Position numbers and translations under genes: made by a program. A stretch of DNA of 64,000 bases from Acidobacteriota bacterium (GTDB lineage Bacteria > Acidobacteriota > UBA6911 > RPQK01 > JAJDTT01): positions 16,980-80,979 of the forward strand of contig JAPPLF010000018.1 in assembly GCA_028874215.1 (NCBI GenBank). The letters run 5' to 3'. This document shows, piece by piece, positions 27,826-36,209 of the stretch. The first letter of the stretch is position 1; every line of letters starts with the position of its first letter. The notes under the pieces are model-generated. The model made no database searches. It saw only the letters and a program-made list of their open reading frames with translations, and was not told the origin of the DNA.

Positions 27826-29301
27826 ATGACGAATCAGTGGAAGCGCCGGCGTTTTCTCAGCACTACGGGCCGTGCAGCGGCGGGGTTGGTGATTCTCCCC
27901 AACAGCCGTTCGGTCTGGGGCTACCCGGCCAATGAGAAGCTCGACGTCGCCGTTATCGGCGCCGGCGGAATGGGAGGATGGAACCTCGTCCACATAGCGG
28001 GGGAGAACGTGGAGTTCCGGTCGGGCATGAGAGTCAAGCCGGATTCACAGCCGGAAATGACCGGGGAGAACATCGTAGCTCTCTGCGACACGGACGAGCG
28101 GTCGGTGGCCGAATTGACTCCAGGACGCCGGAATCCTCCGAGCCACGCCTTCGCCCGCTATGGACGAGCCAGGAAATTCAACGATTACCGGAGGATGCTC
28201 GACGAGTTGGATCGCCAGATCGATGCCGTGGTCGTGAGCACTCCGAACCACAACCACGCTCCGGCGAGTGTTGCGGCGATGCGGCGCGGGAAGCACGTCT
28301 ACTGCGAGAAGCCGGGCGCCGATTCGGTCTTCGAGGCTCGCATGATGGCCAAGGTGGCCGCCGAGCAGCAGGTGGCGACGCAATTGGGAACCCAGATGCA
28401 CGCCTCGGACAACCACCGCCGCGTCGTCGAACTGATCCGCGCCGGAGCCATCGGCGCGGTGGAGGAGTGCCACATCTGGCTCCGCTCGGGACGCGGCGCG
28501 AGTGACCGCCCGGCCGAGACGCCACCCGTCCCCAAAGGGCTTCATTGGGATCTCTTCCTGGGGCCGGCGCCTTACCGTCCCTACCACCCCACCTATTCCC
28601 GCGGTTGCGGCGGCAACTGGCATCGGTGGTGGGATTTCGGCTCCGGCAGCTTCGGCAACATGGGTTGCCACTACCTGACACCGGCCTTCCGCGCATTGGA
28701 TCTCCGCTATCCGGTCTCGGTGGAGGCCCAGGGGCCGCCACCGCACCCAGAGACGGCACCCGGGCAGCTTCATGTCCGCTACCGGTTCCCGGCCCGCGGA
28801 GAGATGCCGCCGGTCACCCTGACCTGGACACATGGAAGTCAGCCGCCGCCGGTGTTTGCGGAGAACGACTTCCCCAAATGGGCCTGGGGCGTTTTTGTGG
28901 GCACCGAGGGAATGCTGCTGGCAAGCTACGGGCAGCGGATGCTCTGGCCTGAGAAAAAGTTCGCACACTTCGAGCCGCCCAAACCGAGCATCCCGCCTTC
29001 CATCGGTGCGGAGATCGGCCTTCGCGCTCCATGGGTAGCCGCGTACAAGAACCACCCGGACTGGCGTCGGACGGCTGAAGTCGGCCATCGCGCCGAGTGG
29101 ATCGCCGCCTGCAAAACCGGGAGCCCGACGGGCTGCAACTTCGGCGCTTCCGGCCCCATCTCGGAGGCGGTCATGCTGGGGAGCGTCGCCTATCGCACCG
29201 GCGCCAAACTCGACTGGGACGCGGACAACCTGCGGGTCGCCAACTCTCCGGAGGCCGACGCGCTGCTGCGAAAGAAATACCGTTCCGGTTGGACGTTGTG
29301 A
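27826..29301 (+). CDS. Tat-exported Gfo/Idh/MocA-family oxidoreductase, tandem copy 1
   Basis: 491 residues. AAGGA lies just upstream of the ATG at 27826. A twin-arginine signal (WKRRRFLSTTGRAAAG) is followed by the NAD(P)-binding motif VIGAGGMGGWN. The dehydrogenase motif HVYCEKPGADS supplies the catalytic lysine region. The C-terminal half carries RGCGGNWHRWWDFGSGS and GEMPPVTLTWTHG, typical of the secreted planctomycete/acidobacterial subfamily. The neighbouring gene at 29411 is a duplicate of roughly 80 percent identity over its full length. Such proteins oxidise or epimerise sugars in the periplasm; the substrate is unknown. Confidence 0.88.
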   Translation: MTNQWKRRRFLSTTGRAAAGLVILPNSRSVWGYPANEKLDVAVIGAGGMGGWNLVHIAGENVEFRSGMRVKPDSQPEMTGENIVALCDTDERSVAELTPGRRNPPSHAFARYGRARKFNDYRRMLDELDRQIDAVVVSTPNHNHAPASVAAMRRGKHVYCEKPGADSVFEARMMAKVAAEQQVATQLGTQMHASDNHRRVVELIRAGAIGAVEECHIWLRSGRGASDRPAETPPVPKGLHWDLFLGPAPYRPYHPTYSRGCGGNWHRWWDFGSGSFGNMGCHYLTPAFRALDLRYPVSVEAQGPPPHPETAPGQLHVRYRFPARGEMPPVTLTWTHGSQPPPVFAENDFPKWAWGVFVGTEGMLLASYGQRMLWPEKKFAHFEPPKPSIPPSIGAEIGLRAPWVAAYKNHPDWRRTAEVGHRAEWIAACKTGSPTGCNFGASGPISEAVMLGSVAYRTGAKLDWDADNLRVANSPEADALLRKKYRSGWTL

Positions 29302-29318
29302 ACTCAAAGGGAAACCGG

Positions 29319-29340
29319 AAGGGGACTGCCTGTTTCGAAC
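29319..29340 (+). repeat. weak copy of the GGGGAC...TGTTT element
   Basis: AAGGGGACTGCCTGTTTCGA, 18 nt after the stop of the first Gfo/Idh/MocA gene, resembles the elements at 6496 and 31021 but has several mismatches. It could be a decayed copy. Confidence 0.3.
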
Positions 29341-29410
29341 TCCGGGGAGAATGTAATCTCGAGATTCGGGTCCGCATTCGGAACGGCCGGATGCTGATGG
29401 AGGAGGAATA

Positions 29411-30886
29411 GTGGCCAACCAGTTGAAACGGCGACGTTTTCTCGGCACTGCGGGCCGCGCTGCGGCGGGCTTCGTGATTCTTCGCGACAGCCGTTCGGTG
29501 TGGGGCTACCCTGCCAACGAAAAGCTCAATATCGCCGCTGTCGGCGTCGGTGGCATGGGAGCGTGGAACCTCGCCCACATGGCGGGGGAGAACGTGGAGT
29601 ATGTGACGGGCATGAGAATCAAGCCGGCTTCGCAGCCGGAGATGACCGGGGAGAACATCATAGCTCTCTGCGACACTGACGAACGGTCGGCGGCAGCTTC
29701 GGCTCCGAGGCGCCGGAATCCTCCCGGGCACGCCCTCGCCCGCTATGGACAAGCTAAGAAGTTCCACGATTACCGGCAGATGCTCGACGAGCTGGACCGC
29801 CAGATCGACGCCGTGGTGGTGAGCACGCCGGACCACACCCATGCTCCGGCCAGTGTTGCGGCCATGCGGCGCGGCAAGCACGTCTACTGCGAGAAGCCGG
29901 GAGCCATTTCGGTCTTCGAGGCCCGTATGCTGGCCAAGGTGGCCGCCGAGCAGCAGGTGGCGACCCAGTTGGGAACCCAGATCCACGCTTCGGGCAACTA
30001 CCGCCGCATCGTCGAATTGGTCCGCGGCGGAGCCATCGGTACGGTGAAGAGTTGCCATATTTGGGTCCGCTCGGGACGCAAGCCGATTGACCGTCCGACC
30101 GAGACTCCACCTGTCCCCGAAGGGCTTCATTGGGACCTTTTCCTGGGGGCGGCTCCTTACCGCGCCTATCACCCCACCTATTCCCGGGGTTGCGGCGGCA
30201 ACTGGCAGCGCTGGTGGGATTTCGGCACCGGCAGTCTGGGCAACGCCGCCACCCATTTCTTCAACTTGGCCTTCTGGGCTCTGAAGCTCCGCTATCCCGA
30301 CTCGGTGGAGGCGGAGGGTCCGCCACCGCATCCTGAGACGGTTCCCGAGCGGCTCCATGTCCGTTACCGGTTCCCCGCGCGCGGCGAGATGCCGCCGGTG
30401 ACCCTGACCTGGACCCAAGGCAGTCAGCCGCCGCCGGTTTTTGCGGAAAACGACTTCCCCGACTGGCCCTGGGGCGTCTTCGTGGGGACCGAAGGAATGC
30501 TGCTGGTGAACTACCCGCAGCGGATGCTCTGGCCTGCGGAGAAGTTCAAGGGCTTCGTGCCGCCCAAGCCGAGCATTCCCCCGTCCATCGGCGCGGAAAT
30601 CGGCCGCCGCCCGGAGTGGATGGCCGCCTACAAGCACCACGAATCGTGGCGGCGAACGTCTGAAGTCGGCCATCGCGCCGAGTGGATTGCCGCTTGCAAA
30701 TCCGGGAGTCCGACGAGCTGCCATTTCGGCTATTCCGGTCCCATCTCGGAGGCGGTCAACCTGGGCGCCGTTGCCTACCGCACCGGAGCCAAACTCGACT
30801 GGGACGCGGACAACCTGCGGGTCGCCAATTCTCCCGAGGCCAATGCGCTGCTGCGCAAGGAATACCGTTCCGGTTGGAAGTTGTGA
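29411..30886 (+). CDS. Tat-exported Gfo/Idh/MocA-family oxidoreductase, tandem copy 2
   Basis: 491 residues from GTG 29411, with GGAGGAGG immediately upstream. It is colinear with copy 1 without gaps: twin-arginine LKRRRFLGTAGRAAAG, AAVGVGGMGAWN, HVYCEKPGAISVF, and C-terminal KLDWDADNLRVANSPEA. Differences concentrate in the signal peptide, the residues after PGRR/APRR and the loop DFGTGSLGNAATHF, which lies in the substrate domain. The duplication extends about 30 nt upstream of the start codons, so it is a segmental tandem duplication. Divergence at the active-site loop suggests different substrates, which is inference. Confidence 0.88.
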   Translation: MANQLKRRRFLGTAGRAAAGFVILRDSRSVWGYPANEKLNIAAVGVGGMGAWNLAHMAGENVEYVTGMRIKPASQPEMTGENIIALCDTDERSAAASAPRRRNPPGHALARYGQAKKFHDYRQMLDELDRQIDAVVVSTPDHTHAPASVAAMRRGKHVYCEKPGAISVFEARMLAKVAAEQQVATQLGTQIHASGNYRRIVELVRGGAIGTVKSCHIWVRSGRKPIDRPTETPPVPEGLHWDLFLGAAPYRAYHPTYSRGCGGNWQRWWDFGTGSLGNAATHFFNLAFWALKLRYPDSVEAEGPPPHPETVPERLHVRYRFPARGEMPPVTLTWTQGSQPPPVFAENDFPDWPWGVFVGTEGMLLVNYPQRMLWPAEKFKGFVPPKPSIPPSIGAEIGRRPEWMAAYKHHESWRRTSEVGHRAEWIAACKSGSPTSCHFGYSGPISEAVNLGAVAYRTGAKLDWDADNLRVANSPEANALLRKEYRSGWKL

Positions 30887-31020
30887 TCTCGACGGAATGC
30901 CTGCTGCCCGCTCCATGACGGATGACCTCGGTTTTCCGGATCCTGGATTCGGCCGGGCCGGCCATCCACGGAAAGCCGTTCCGGGACCGGGGATCAAACC
31001 CAGAGGATGGGGAAGCGAAC

Positions 31021-31045
31021 AAAGGGGACAGTCTGTTTTTCCGAG
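31021..31045 (+). repeat. dispersed short element, GGGGACAGTCTGTTTTTCCG type, copy 2
   Basis: AAAGGGGACAGTCTGTTTTT and the following CCGAG. This is the best match to the element at 6496-6519. It ends 1-2 nt from the stop codon of the orphan Phd-type antitoxin on the minus strand, exactly where a toxin gene would be expected. Confidence 0.55.
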
Positions 31046-31046
31046 T

Positions 31047-31292
31047 TCATTCCTGTCCTTCGAAAGACGGCAGGATCTCCGGCGGCAGGGGCTCGTCAAA
31101 GTCTTCCGAGATGTAAGCGCGGCCTTCCCAGCCTCCAGGTTGCCGCGGAGCGGCTCTCTGCCGGAGGGGCCCCAGACGAGCTACGGGCTTTCCGGACCTG
31201 GCGATGATGATTTCCTCTCCTCCGGCAGCCCGATCGACGAGCCGGGAGAGAGGCGAATTGGCTTCGTTTAGATTGTAGACCGTCGTAGCCAT
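31047..31292 (-). CDS. Phd/YefM-family antitoxin, orphan
   Basis: 81 residues. The ATG at 31292 follows GGAG and starts MATTVYNLNEANSPLSRLVD, the Phd/YefM DNA-binding module, followed by EEIIIARSGKPVARLGPL. The C-terminal WEGRAYISEDFDEPLPPEIL is the toxin-binding tail found in VapB-type Phd antitoxins, so the protein looks complete. Antitoxins of this type are normally followed by a PIN-domain toxin of about 130 codons. Only 160 nt separate this stop from the convergent Gfo/Idh/MocA gene and no PIN motif is present. It may be a relic or may act on a toxin elsewhere. Confidence 0.85.
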   Translation of the reverse strand: MATTVYNLNEANSPLSRLVDRAAGGEEIIIARSGKPVARLGPLRQRAAPRQPGGWEGRAYISEDFDEPLPPEILPSFEGQE

Positions 31293-31506
31293 GTCCAACT
31301 CCGAAGTTGGTCAACCCTGGTCGAACATATTCTGCCGGATTCTCGTCCGTCAACGTCAGTGCCGGTCAGGTCGATGGTGTCCTCGGCTCGAATTGACGCC
31401 GGCCCAAAAATGTTGTGTGATTCTGCGCGTCCAATAACCTGCGGCGGCCGCCGGCGCCGGGTCGAGTGGGCACGTTCCACCAAGGAATCAATCGAGGAGA
31501 AGATCC

Positions 31507-31989
31507 ATGAAGAAAGCTCTCGTCATTGCAGCAGTTCTTATGACTCAGTTCTCTCTGGAGGCCCAGGAGGATCTCCGCGGGACCGCCGAGGTGACCTTGA
31601 AGGGGAAGAAGGTCTCCATCGAGTATGGGCGTCCCTCTTTGCGGGGCCGCGACATGCTGGGCATGGCCAAACCGGAAATGGTCTGGCGCATGGGCATGAA
31701 CGCGCCCACCACCATGAAGACGGAAGCGAATCTCGTCTCCGGCGGAGTCTCGATTCCCGCTGGCGATTACAAGCTGCAGGCCAAGTGCATCGGCCCCGAC
31801 CAGTGGGAGTTGCTCTTGAATGGAGGCGAGTTGGTGGTTCCCATCAAGACGGAAGTCGTCGACGCCAACGTGGAGACGTTCACCATCTATCTCCTCCGCA
31901 GCAGATACGGGCAGGACACGGGCGGGGCCAGATTGAGGGCGGACTGGGGCAACAAGAGGTTGACGGCTGAGTTCAAAGTCTCGGACTGA
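31507..31989 (+). CDS. DUF2911 secreted protein
   Basis: 160 residues with a signal peptide (MKKALVIAAVLMTQFSLEAQ) and a good start (GGAGAAG upstream). The family hallmark VSIEYGRPSLRGRDML lies at about residues 36-51, followed by MVWRMGMNAPTTMKTEANL and GDYKLQAKC. DUF2911 proteins are small secreted beta-rich proteins of unknown function, common in Bacteroidota and Acidobacteriota. It stands alone, with the minus-strand SOD-like gene convergent to it. Confidence 0.88.
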   Translation: MKKALVIAAVLMTQFSLEAQEDLRGTAEVTLKGKKVSIEYGRPSLRGRDMLGMAKPEMVWRMGMNAPTTMKTEANLVSGGVSIPAGDYKLQAKCIGPDQWELLLNGGELVVPIKTEVVDANVETFTIYLLRSRYGQDTGGARLRADWGNKRLTAEFKVSD

Positions 31990-32069
31990 ACGCCCGAGGC
32001 GGAGCATTCGGGCGGTTGCGGAGCCGGTCGGATTCTCCGGAGCCGGCCTGGTCTACGGGAAGTTCGAGA

Positions 32070-32630
32070 TCAGTATCCGGAACCCTCGCGCATGGCGCCG
32101 GGCGCCTGCGGTTCGATGACGCCGCAAGCCAAGGTTGCGACGGTCTCTCCTCCGGCCGTCATGATGACCACCGAGCGTCCGACCACCGATCGAGGCCCCT
32201 CCGACAAGGCGATCTGGTGAACGTCGGTCATGAAGTGCGCCATTCCGCTTTCGTCGGCTTCGATCTCGCCCAATTGACCGGCGGGATTCCCGGAGCCGGA
32301 TCCTTCGGGGTCGAAAATTGCGCCCGCGCCGGCTCCGTCCCCCGAGCTGCAATCGCCCACCTCGTTCACGTGCAGGCCGTATCGCCCCGGCGACAGTCCG
32401 GTCACGTGAGCCATGACGTGGATTCCACCACCCATCTCCTCGAAGGCGACGATTCCTTCGGTGTCGTTTCCTTCGGTGGGATGGAGAATGGCGGCCGCCG
32501 CCAGACCGGTATCGGCCTCCATTGCCCCTTCGGGTCCGGTCGAGTCGACCTCGTCGGAAACCGGTCCGCAGGACAGAGCCAGGAAAACCATACCGATCGG
32601 CACCACGCCTCTTCGCGCTGTTTTATTCAT
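32070..32630 (-). CDS. Cu/Zn-superoxide-dismutase-like lipoprotein lacking most metal ligands
   Basis: 186 residues. The start at 32630 is preceded by GGAG, and the lipobox LALSC ends at Cys21. The SodC fold is evident from GRYGLHVNEVGDC, AGAIFDPEGSGSG, AGQLGEIEADESG, GRSVVIM and the C-terminal LACGVI, with both disulfide cysteines (about Cys94 and Cys169). Of the canonical ligands only the first copper histidine (His87) remains. The second is Asn89, the bridging His is lost in AGAIFDP, the zinc His and Asp of HxGDL are replaced in PAGQL, and the final copper His is Met in VVIM. Dismutase activity is therefore unlikely. It lies 88 nt downstream of the WYL pair on the same strand. Confidence 0.82.
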   Translation of the reverse strand: MNKTARRGVVPIGMVFLALSCGPVSDEVDSTGPEGAMEADTGLAAAAILHPTEGNDTEGIVAFEEMGGGIHVMAHVTGLSPGRYGLHVNEVGDCSSGDGAGAGAIFDPEGSGSGNPAGQLGEIEADESGMAHFMTDVHQIALSEGPRSVVGRSVVIMTAGGETVATLACGVIEPQAPGAMREGSGY

Positions 32631-32717
32631 GATGACGCTCTCCATCCTTGTTTGGGTTGCCTTCCGCCCCGCAATTCCCGCTGGGCCGCCGAGTGCATGC
32701 CGGTCATCAGTCCACAT

Positions 32718-33686
32718 TCATGAAGCCGAGACCGGCGCATCGTACAGGGCCAGTACCCTTCTGGCATCCCTTTGGACCTTCTCGATCAATTCGGGAGGGC
32801 TCAAGGGCCGGGCGTGAGGGGCGTTGCTCAAGACCAGGCGGGAAGGGAACTCCAGGGTTTCACTCTCCAGGGTAAGGACCACTCCCCCGTCCTCTGCCGG
32901 TTCCACCGAATCGCCCCATTGCTCCTTGATCCAGGGAGCCGCGTCCGCGTCGAAATAGACGCGCATCTTGCGATCTCCGGGGAACCGAAGGAAGTTGTTT
33001 CCGACCCCGCGCACGTCCGCGCCCTCGGGGGGGGAGAAGGAGTCGTTCAACAGGTCCACCGACAGGACCCGGTCGAACTTGAAGGTCCGCACGTCACGCC
33101 GGAGTTCGCAATAGCCCTCCAGGTACCAGTAGCCCAGGCGCTTGGTCAGATGGTAGGGGCGAACGTTGCGGCTCAAGGTTTCGTTCCGGGTCAGGGAATA
33201 GTAGTCGATCCGCACCTTGAAGTGTTCCTCGACGGCTTGGCGCAAGAGCGCAAAGTGTTCGGAGACGGGTCGGGACGGCCGGTCCACGACGACCCGATTC
33301 TCGATCCGGAAACGGGAGTCCTCCGAGTGGGAGATGGCCTGTTGGATCTTGCTCTTCAGCGATCTGACGGCACGAGGATCGACTTCCGGGTCCAGCAACT
33401 GGAGAGAGACCAGCAACGCCACGGCTTCGGACCGGGTAAAGCGCAGGGGGCGGTTCAACATCTGGTCGAACTCGATGAAGACGCGACGGTCTTCCACGTA
33501 GATGTCCACGTAGTCGTCGGGCCGAAACGGAGGCTTGCCGATGAGGAGCATGAATTCCATCTCCTTCAGCAGGTCTTGGGGGCGCATCTCCACCTTTTTG
33601 GCGAGATCGTCCAACCAGATTCCCTGGTTCTGGGAGACGTAGCTCATGATCAGGAGAATGCGGTTGATCCGGTCGGCGACGTTCAT
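32718..33686 (-). CDS. WYL-domain transcriptional regulator (PafC-like)
   Basis: 322 residues. An N-terminal winged helix (residues 1-60) with WLDDLAKKVEM as part of the recognition region is followed by a WYL domain, seen as LGYWYLEGYCELRRDVRTF, and a WCX-like C-terminal extension. WYL domains bind nucleic acid or nucleotide ligands, and PafB/PafC pairs respond to DNA damage in actinobacteria. Its ATG overlaps the stop of the upstream WYL gene (ATGA), so the two are translated as a coupled pair, as in pafBC. Target genes are unknown; the SOD-like gene just downstream is a candidate operon member. Confidence 0.88.
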   Translation of the reverse strand: MNVADRINRILLIMSYVSQNQGIWLDDLAKKVEMRPQDLLKEMEFMLLIGKPPFRPDDYVDIYVEDRRVFIEFDQMLNRPLRFTRSEAVALLVSLQLLDPEVDPRAVRSLKSKIQQAISHSEDSRFRIENRVVVDRPSRPVSEHFALLRQAVEEHFKVRIDYYSLTRNETLSRNVRPYHLTKRLGYWYLEGYCELRRDVRTFKFDRVLSVDLLNDSFSPPEGADVRGVGNNFLRFPGDRKMRVYFDADAAPWIKEQWGDSVEPAEDGGVVLTLESETLEFPSRLVLSNAPHARPLSPPELIEKVQRDARRVLALYDAPVSAS

Positions 33687-34654
33687 AACAGATTGCGAAG
33701 CGTCCGGGCGATCTCGTTTCGCATCTCCGCCGGAGCCAGCACCCGGGCATCGGTCTTCAATTCCAGAATCCAGGAGATGAAGCCGGAGCGGTGGGTCACT
33801 TCGATGTCGAATCGGTTCTCACCCGTGGGAACGGCGCGAGTCAACTGGGGGAGCAGTTCGGGAAGCCGATGCTCGGAAACCTCCACCGAAACCCGAACCG
33901 GCTCATGGATGGCGAGTTCCCAGGGCTGCTGATTCTGATACGGCTTCAGGGAGAAATCACTGGGAATCGTGTAGTCGGGACTCCCCGGACGCCTCCGGTT
34001 GACGATGACCTCGCTCATGCGCGAGAGGACGAAGCAACGAAGCCCCTGCCGCAGGTGGTCCCAACCCACAAGCGTCCAGTTGCCCTTCCGTAGAATCAGG
34101 CCGTAGGGATCGACTTTGCGCCGGGTCGTCTCGCGAGTGGAGAAGGCGTAGTACTCGATCTCAATACTCTTCTTTCGCTCCAACGCTTCCCGGATCTGGT
34201 GCACCAAGTTCGGCCATTTGCCGGTGACTCCCCCCTTGGGGAAGGAGATCTTCAATTCGGGCGGGGGAGGGGTGACCTGACTGACGCTGATGATCTTGTA
34301 GAGGGCGGATTTCAACTGGGGCTGGTAGGGGAAGTTCAAATTGTCGCGGACGGCGTCGGCCGAGAGCATCAGCAAGGAAGACTCTGTGGGATTGAACTCG
34401 ATTTCGCGAAGGAAGAGCTTGTCCTCACGGATGGCGTAGCCGTCTTTGGACACCTCGGGCCCGCTCTTGTAGTCGATGGGAATCCCGAGAGTGATGAGTT
34501 CGGCCTTGTCCCGCTCGAATTTTCGCTGATTCGACTCCTCGACGCCCCGGGCATAGTCCTCCGGGAAGTGGTTCTTGATCTCTCTCCAGGAGACCGGCTC
34601 GCTGGAGTTGAGGAGGTAGGCGATCAAGTCCAGTAGGCGTTCGGTGCGATTCAC
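33683..34654 (-). CDS. WYL-domain transcriptional regulator (PafB-like)
   Basis: 323 residues. The winged-helix region covers residues 1-70 (MNRTERLLDLIAYLLNSSEP, then ESNQRKFERDKAEL). The WYL core reads GLILRKGNWTLVGWDHL. The C-terminal WCX extension ends in the last codons before the coupled second gene. The gene is the first of the regulator pair and is divergent from the ferredoxin operon, across an intergenic region that carries REP-like hairpins. No proteasome or pup gene is in the window, so the Paf name denotes family only. Confidence 0.88.
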   Translation of the reverse strand: MNRTERLLDLIAYLLNSSEPVSWREIKNHFPEDYARGVEESNQRKFERDKAELITLGIPIDYKSGPEVSKDGYAIREDKLFLREIEFNPTESSLLMLSADAVRDNLNFPYQPQLKSALYKIISVSQVTPPPPELKISFPKGGVTGKWPNLVHQIREALERKKSIEIEYYAFSTRETTRRKVDPYGLILRKGNWTLVGWDHLRQGLRCFVLSRMSEVIVNRRRPGSPDYTIPSDFSLKPYQNQQPWELAIHEPVRVSVEVSEHRLPELLPQLTRAVPTGENRFDIEVTHRSGFISWILELKTDARVLAPAEMRNEIARTLRNLL

Positions 34655-34763
34655 TGCGGGATATTCTAGCAGTCCGCGACACGACTCGACACCGCATTAG
34701 CCGGGGGGGAGGGACGACACTCCAGTCGCCCATTCCCTTCTTGACACGTTGTCGTCGGGGCGC

Positions 34764-34812
34764 CCGGCGGTTGGAAGGCGCCGTTCCCGTCCGGCGGTTG
34801 GAAATCGCCGCC
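34764..34812. repeat. REP-like tandem units CCGGCGGTTGGAA
   Basis: CCGGCGGTTGGAA occurs twice, 27 nt apart (about 34764 and 34791). The second unit forms GGCGGTT-GGA-AATCGCC, a 7-bp stem with one G-U pair. It belongs to the same family as the hairpins at 43875-43923. Confidence 0.5.
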
Positions 34813-34819
34813 CGTCCGC

Positions 34820-34847
34820 TTGACCTGGGTTCTTTTTTCGTTAAATT
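34820..34847 (+). promoter_or_regulatory. candidate sigma-70-type promoter for the ferredoxin operon
   Basis: TTGACC at 34820 and TAAATT at 34842 are separated by 16 nt, in the only AT-rich patch upstream of the ferredoxin gene. The start codon at 34874 is preceded by GGGAGGAG. This is a consensus-based guess. Confidence 0.4.
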
Positions 34848-34873
34848 GGATAGGATCTACGAGGGAGGAGATC

Positions 34874-35149
34874 ATGACCTTCGTCATTGCTGAGCCCTGT
34901 ATCGGAACCAAGGACACGGCCTGCGTGGACTCCTGTCCGGTTGATTGCATCCATCCGCGCGCGGATGAAGTCGAGTTCACCGATGCCACCATGCTCTACA
35001 TCGATCCGGTGGAGTGCATCGATTGCGGCGCCTGTGTGCCCGAGTGCCCGGTAGAGGCCATCTTCCCGGACGACGAAGTTCCCGAGGAGTGGGATCACTA
35101 CCTCGAGATCAACGCCCAGTGGTACGAAGAGACCGGTTACAATCGCTGA
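34874..35149 (+). CDS. 7Fe (3Fe-4S/4Fe-4S) ferredoxin
   Basis: 91 residues; GGGAGGAG just upstream fixes the ATG at 34874. The cysteine pattern C9, C17, C21, C25 and C48, C51, C54, C58 matches the FdxA type. C9, C17 and C58 would hold the 3Fe-4S cluster, and C21, C48, C51 and C54 the 4Fe-4S cluster, with C25 as the extra cysteine. The C-terminal [17 protein letters not shown] is characteristic of this family. It is a cytoplasmic one-electron carrier. It heads a plus-strand series and could serve oxygenases such as the Rieske enzyme, though no sequence evidence ties them. Confidence 0.93.
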   Translation: MTFVIAEPCIGTKDTACVDSCPVDCIHPRADEVEFTDATMLYIDPVECIDCGACVPECPVEAIFPDDEVPEEWDHYLEINAQWYEETGYNR

Positions 35150-35159
35150 AACCGCTCAC

Positions 35160-36191
35160 ATGCCCCGGCCCCAGCTTCCGGTTCCCCCCCACTTCGATCC
35201 AGACCGGGTCGATGAGGTCTGGCGCGTTCCCTATCAGGAGAGAGCCCGGGAAGCGGCGGAGTGGAGAATCCGCTACGGCGTCACGCCTGCGGCCCAGGAC
35301 CGGATACGGATCTGCCTGGTGGCCGTGGACGTACAGAACACCTTCTGCATTCCCGGGTTCGAGCTCTTCGTGGGGGGAGCGTCCGGACGCGCGGCGGTGG
35401 AGGACAACCTTCGGCTGTGCCGGTTCATCTATCGGAATCTGGGCGTCATCACCCGGATCTGTCCGACCATGGACACGCACCGTCCGGTGCAGATCTTCCA
35501 TCCCCTGTTTCTGATCGACGAGGCCGGAGAGCACCCCGAGCCGTACACCGTCATCTCGGCCGAGGACGTGAGGCGGGGCATCTGGCGGATCAATCCGGTC
35601 GCCTGCTCCCAGGTCGGAATGGATGGGGAGACCGGGCAGGCTCATCTCCTCCACTACGTCAGCCGGCTTCAGGCGGAAGGGCAGTATCAGCTCACCGTCT
35701 GGCCCTACCACGGGATGTTGGGCGGGATCGGTCACGCCCTGGCGTCGTCATTGGAGGAGGCGGTCTTTTTTCACAGCGTCTGCCGCCAGAGCCAGCCCGA
35801 TTTCCAGGTCAAGGGAGACTCGCCATTGACCGAGCATTACTCGGTTCTGGGTCCGGAAGTGATGGAGGGGGCCGACGGCGCACCCATCGGCGAGAAGAAC
35901 CGGACCCTGCTGGAGTCGCTCCGGTCGTTCGACGTGGTGATCGTGGCGGGACAGGCCAAGAGCCATTGCGTGGCCTGGACCGTCGACCATCTCCTGGAGG
36001 AGTGCTCGGCCGGTCCGGAGGATTTCGCCGGGAGGGTCTACCTGCTGGAGGACTGCACCTCGCCGGTGGTGGTGCCGGGCGTCGTCGACTACACGGAGGA
36101 CGCCGCGGCCGCCTTCCGCCGGTTCTCCGGCGCCGGAATGCATGTGGTCCGGTCCACCGATCCCATGGAAGTCTGGCCCGGCATCCCGTGA
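35160..36191 (+). CDS. cysteine hydrolase, isochorismatase/nicotinamidase-like
   Basis: 343 residues, longer than the usual 180-230. The catalytic Asp is in [10 protein letters not shown] (about residue 57) and the nucleophilic cysteine in [13 protein letters not shown] (about residue 265). The region between them carries an insert of more than 100 residues ([29 protein letters not shown]). The nicotinamidase-like superfamily hydrolyses amides or vinyl ethers. It begins 10 nt after the ferredoxin stop and is followed at 18 nt by the MBOAT gene, so it sits inside the same run. No visible signal peptide, so cytoplasmic. The substrate is unknown. Confidence 0.82.
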   Translation: MPRPQLPVPPHFDPDRVDEVWRVPYQERAREAAEWRIRYGVTPAAQDRIRICLVAVDVQNTFCIPGFELFVGGASGRAAVEDNLRLCRFIYRNLGVITRICPTMDTHRPVQIFHPLFLIDEAGEHPEPYTVISAEDVRRGIWRINPVACSQVGMDGETGQAHLLHYVSRLQAEGQYQLTVWPYHGMLGGIGHALASSLEEAVFFHSVCRQSQPDFQVKGDSPLTEHYSVLGPEVMEGADGAPIGEKNRTLLESLRSFDVVIVAGQAKSHCVAWTVDHLLEECSAGPEDFAGRVYLLEDCTSPVVVPGVVDYTEDAAAAFRRFSGAGMHVVRSTDPMEVWPGIP

Positions 36192-36209
36192 TTCCCGCCG
36201 CCGGCTGAA

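Noticed and set aside
29171..31099. 642-codon minus-strand open frame opposite the two Gfo/Idh/MocA genes
   Set aside because: It is antisense to both tandem genes, has no family-like motif and arises from GC-rich codon bias. Its length reflects the duplicated sense genes.
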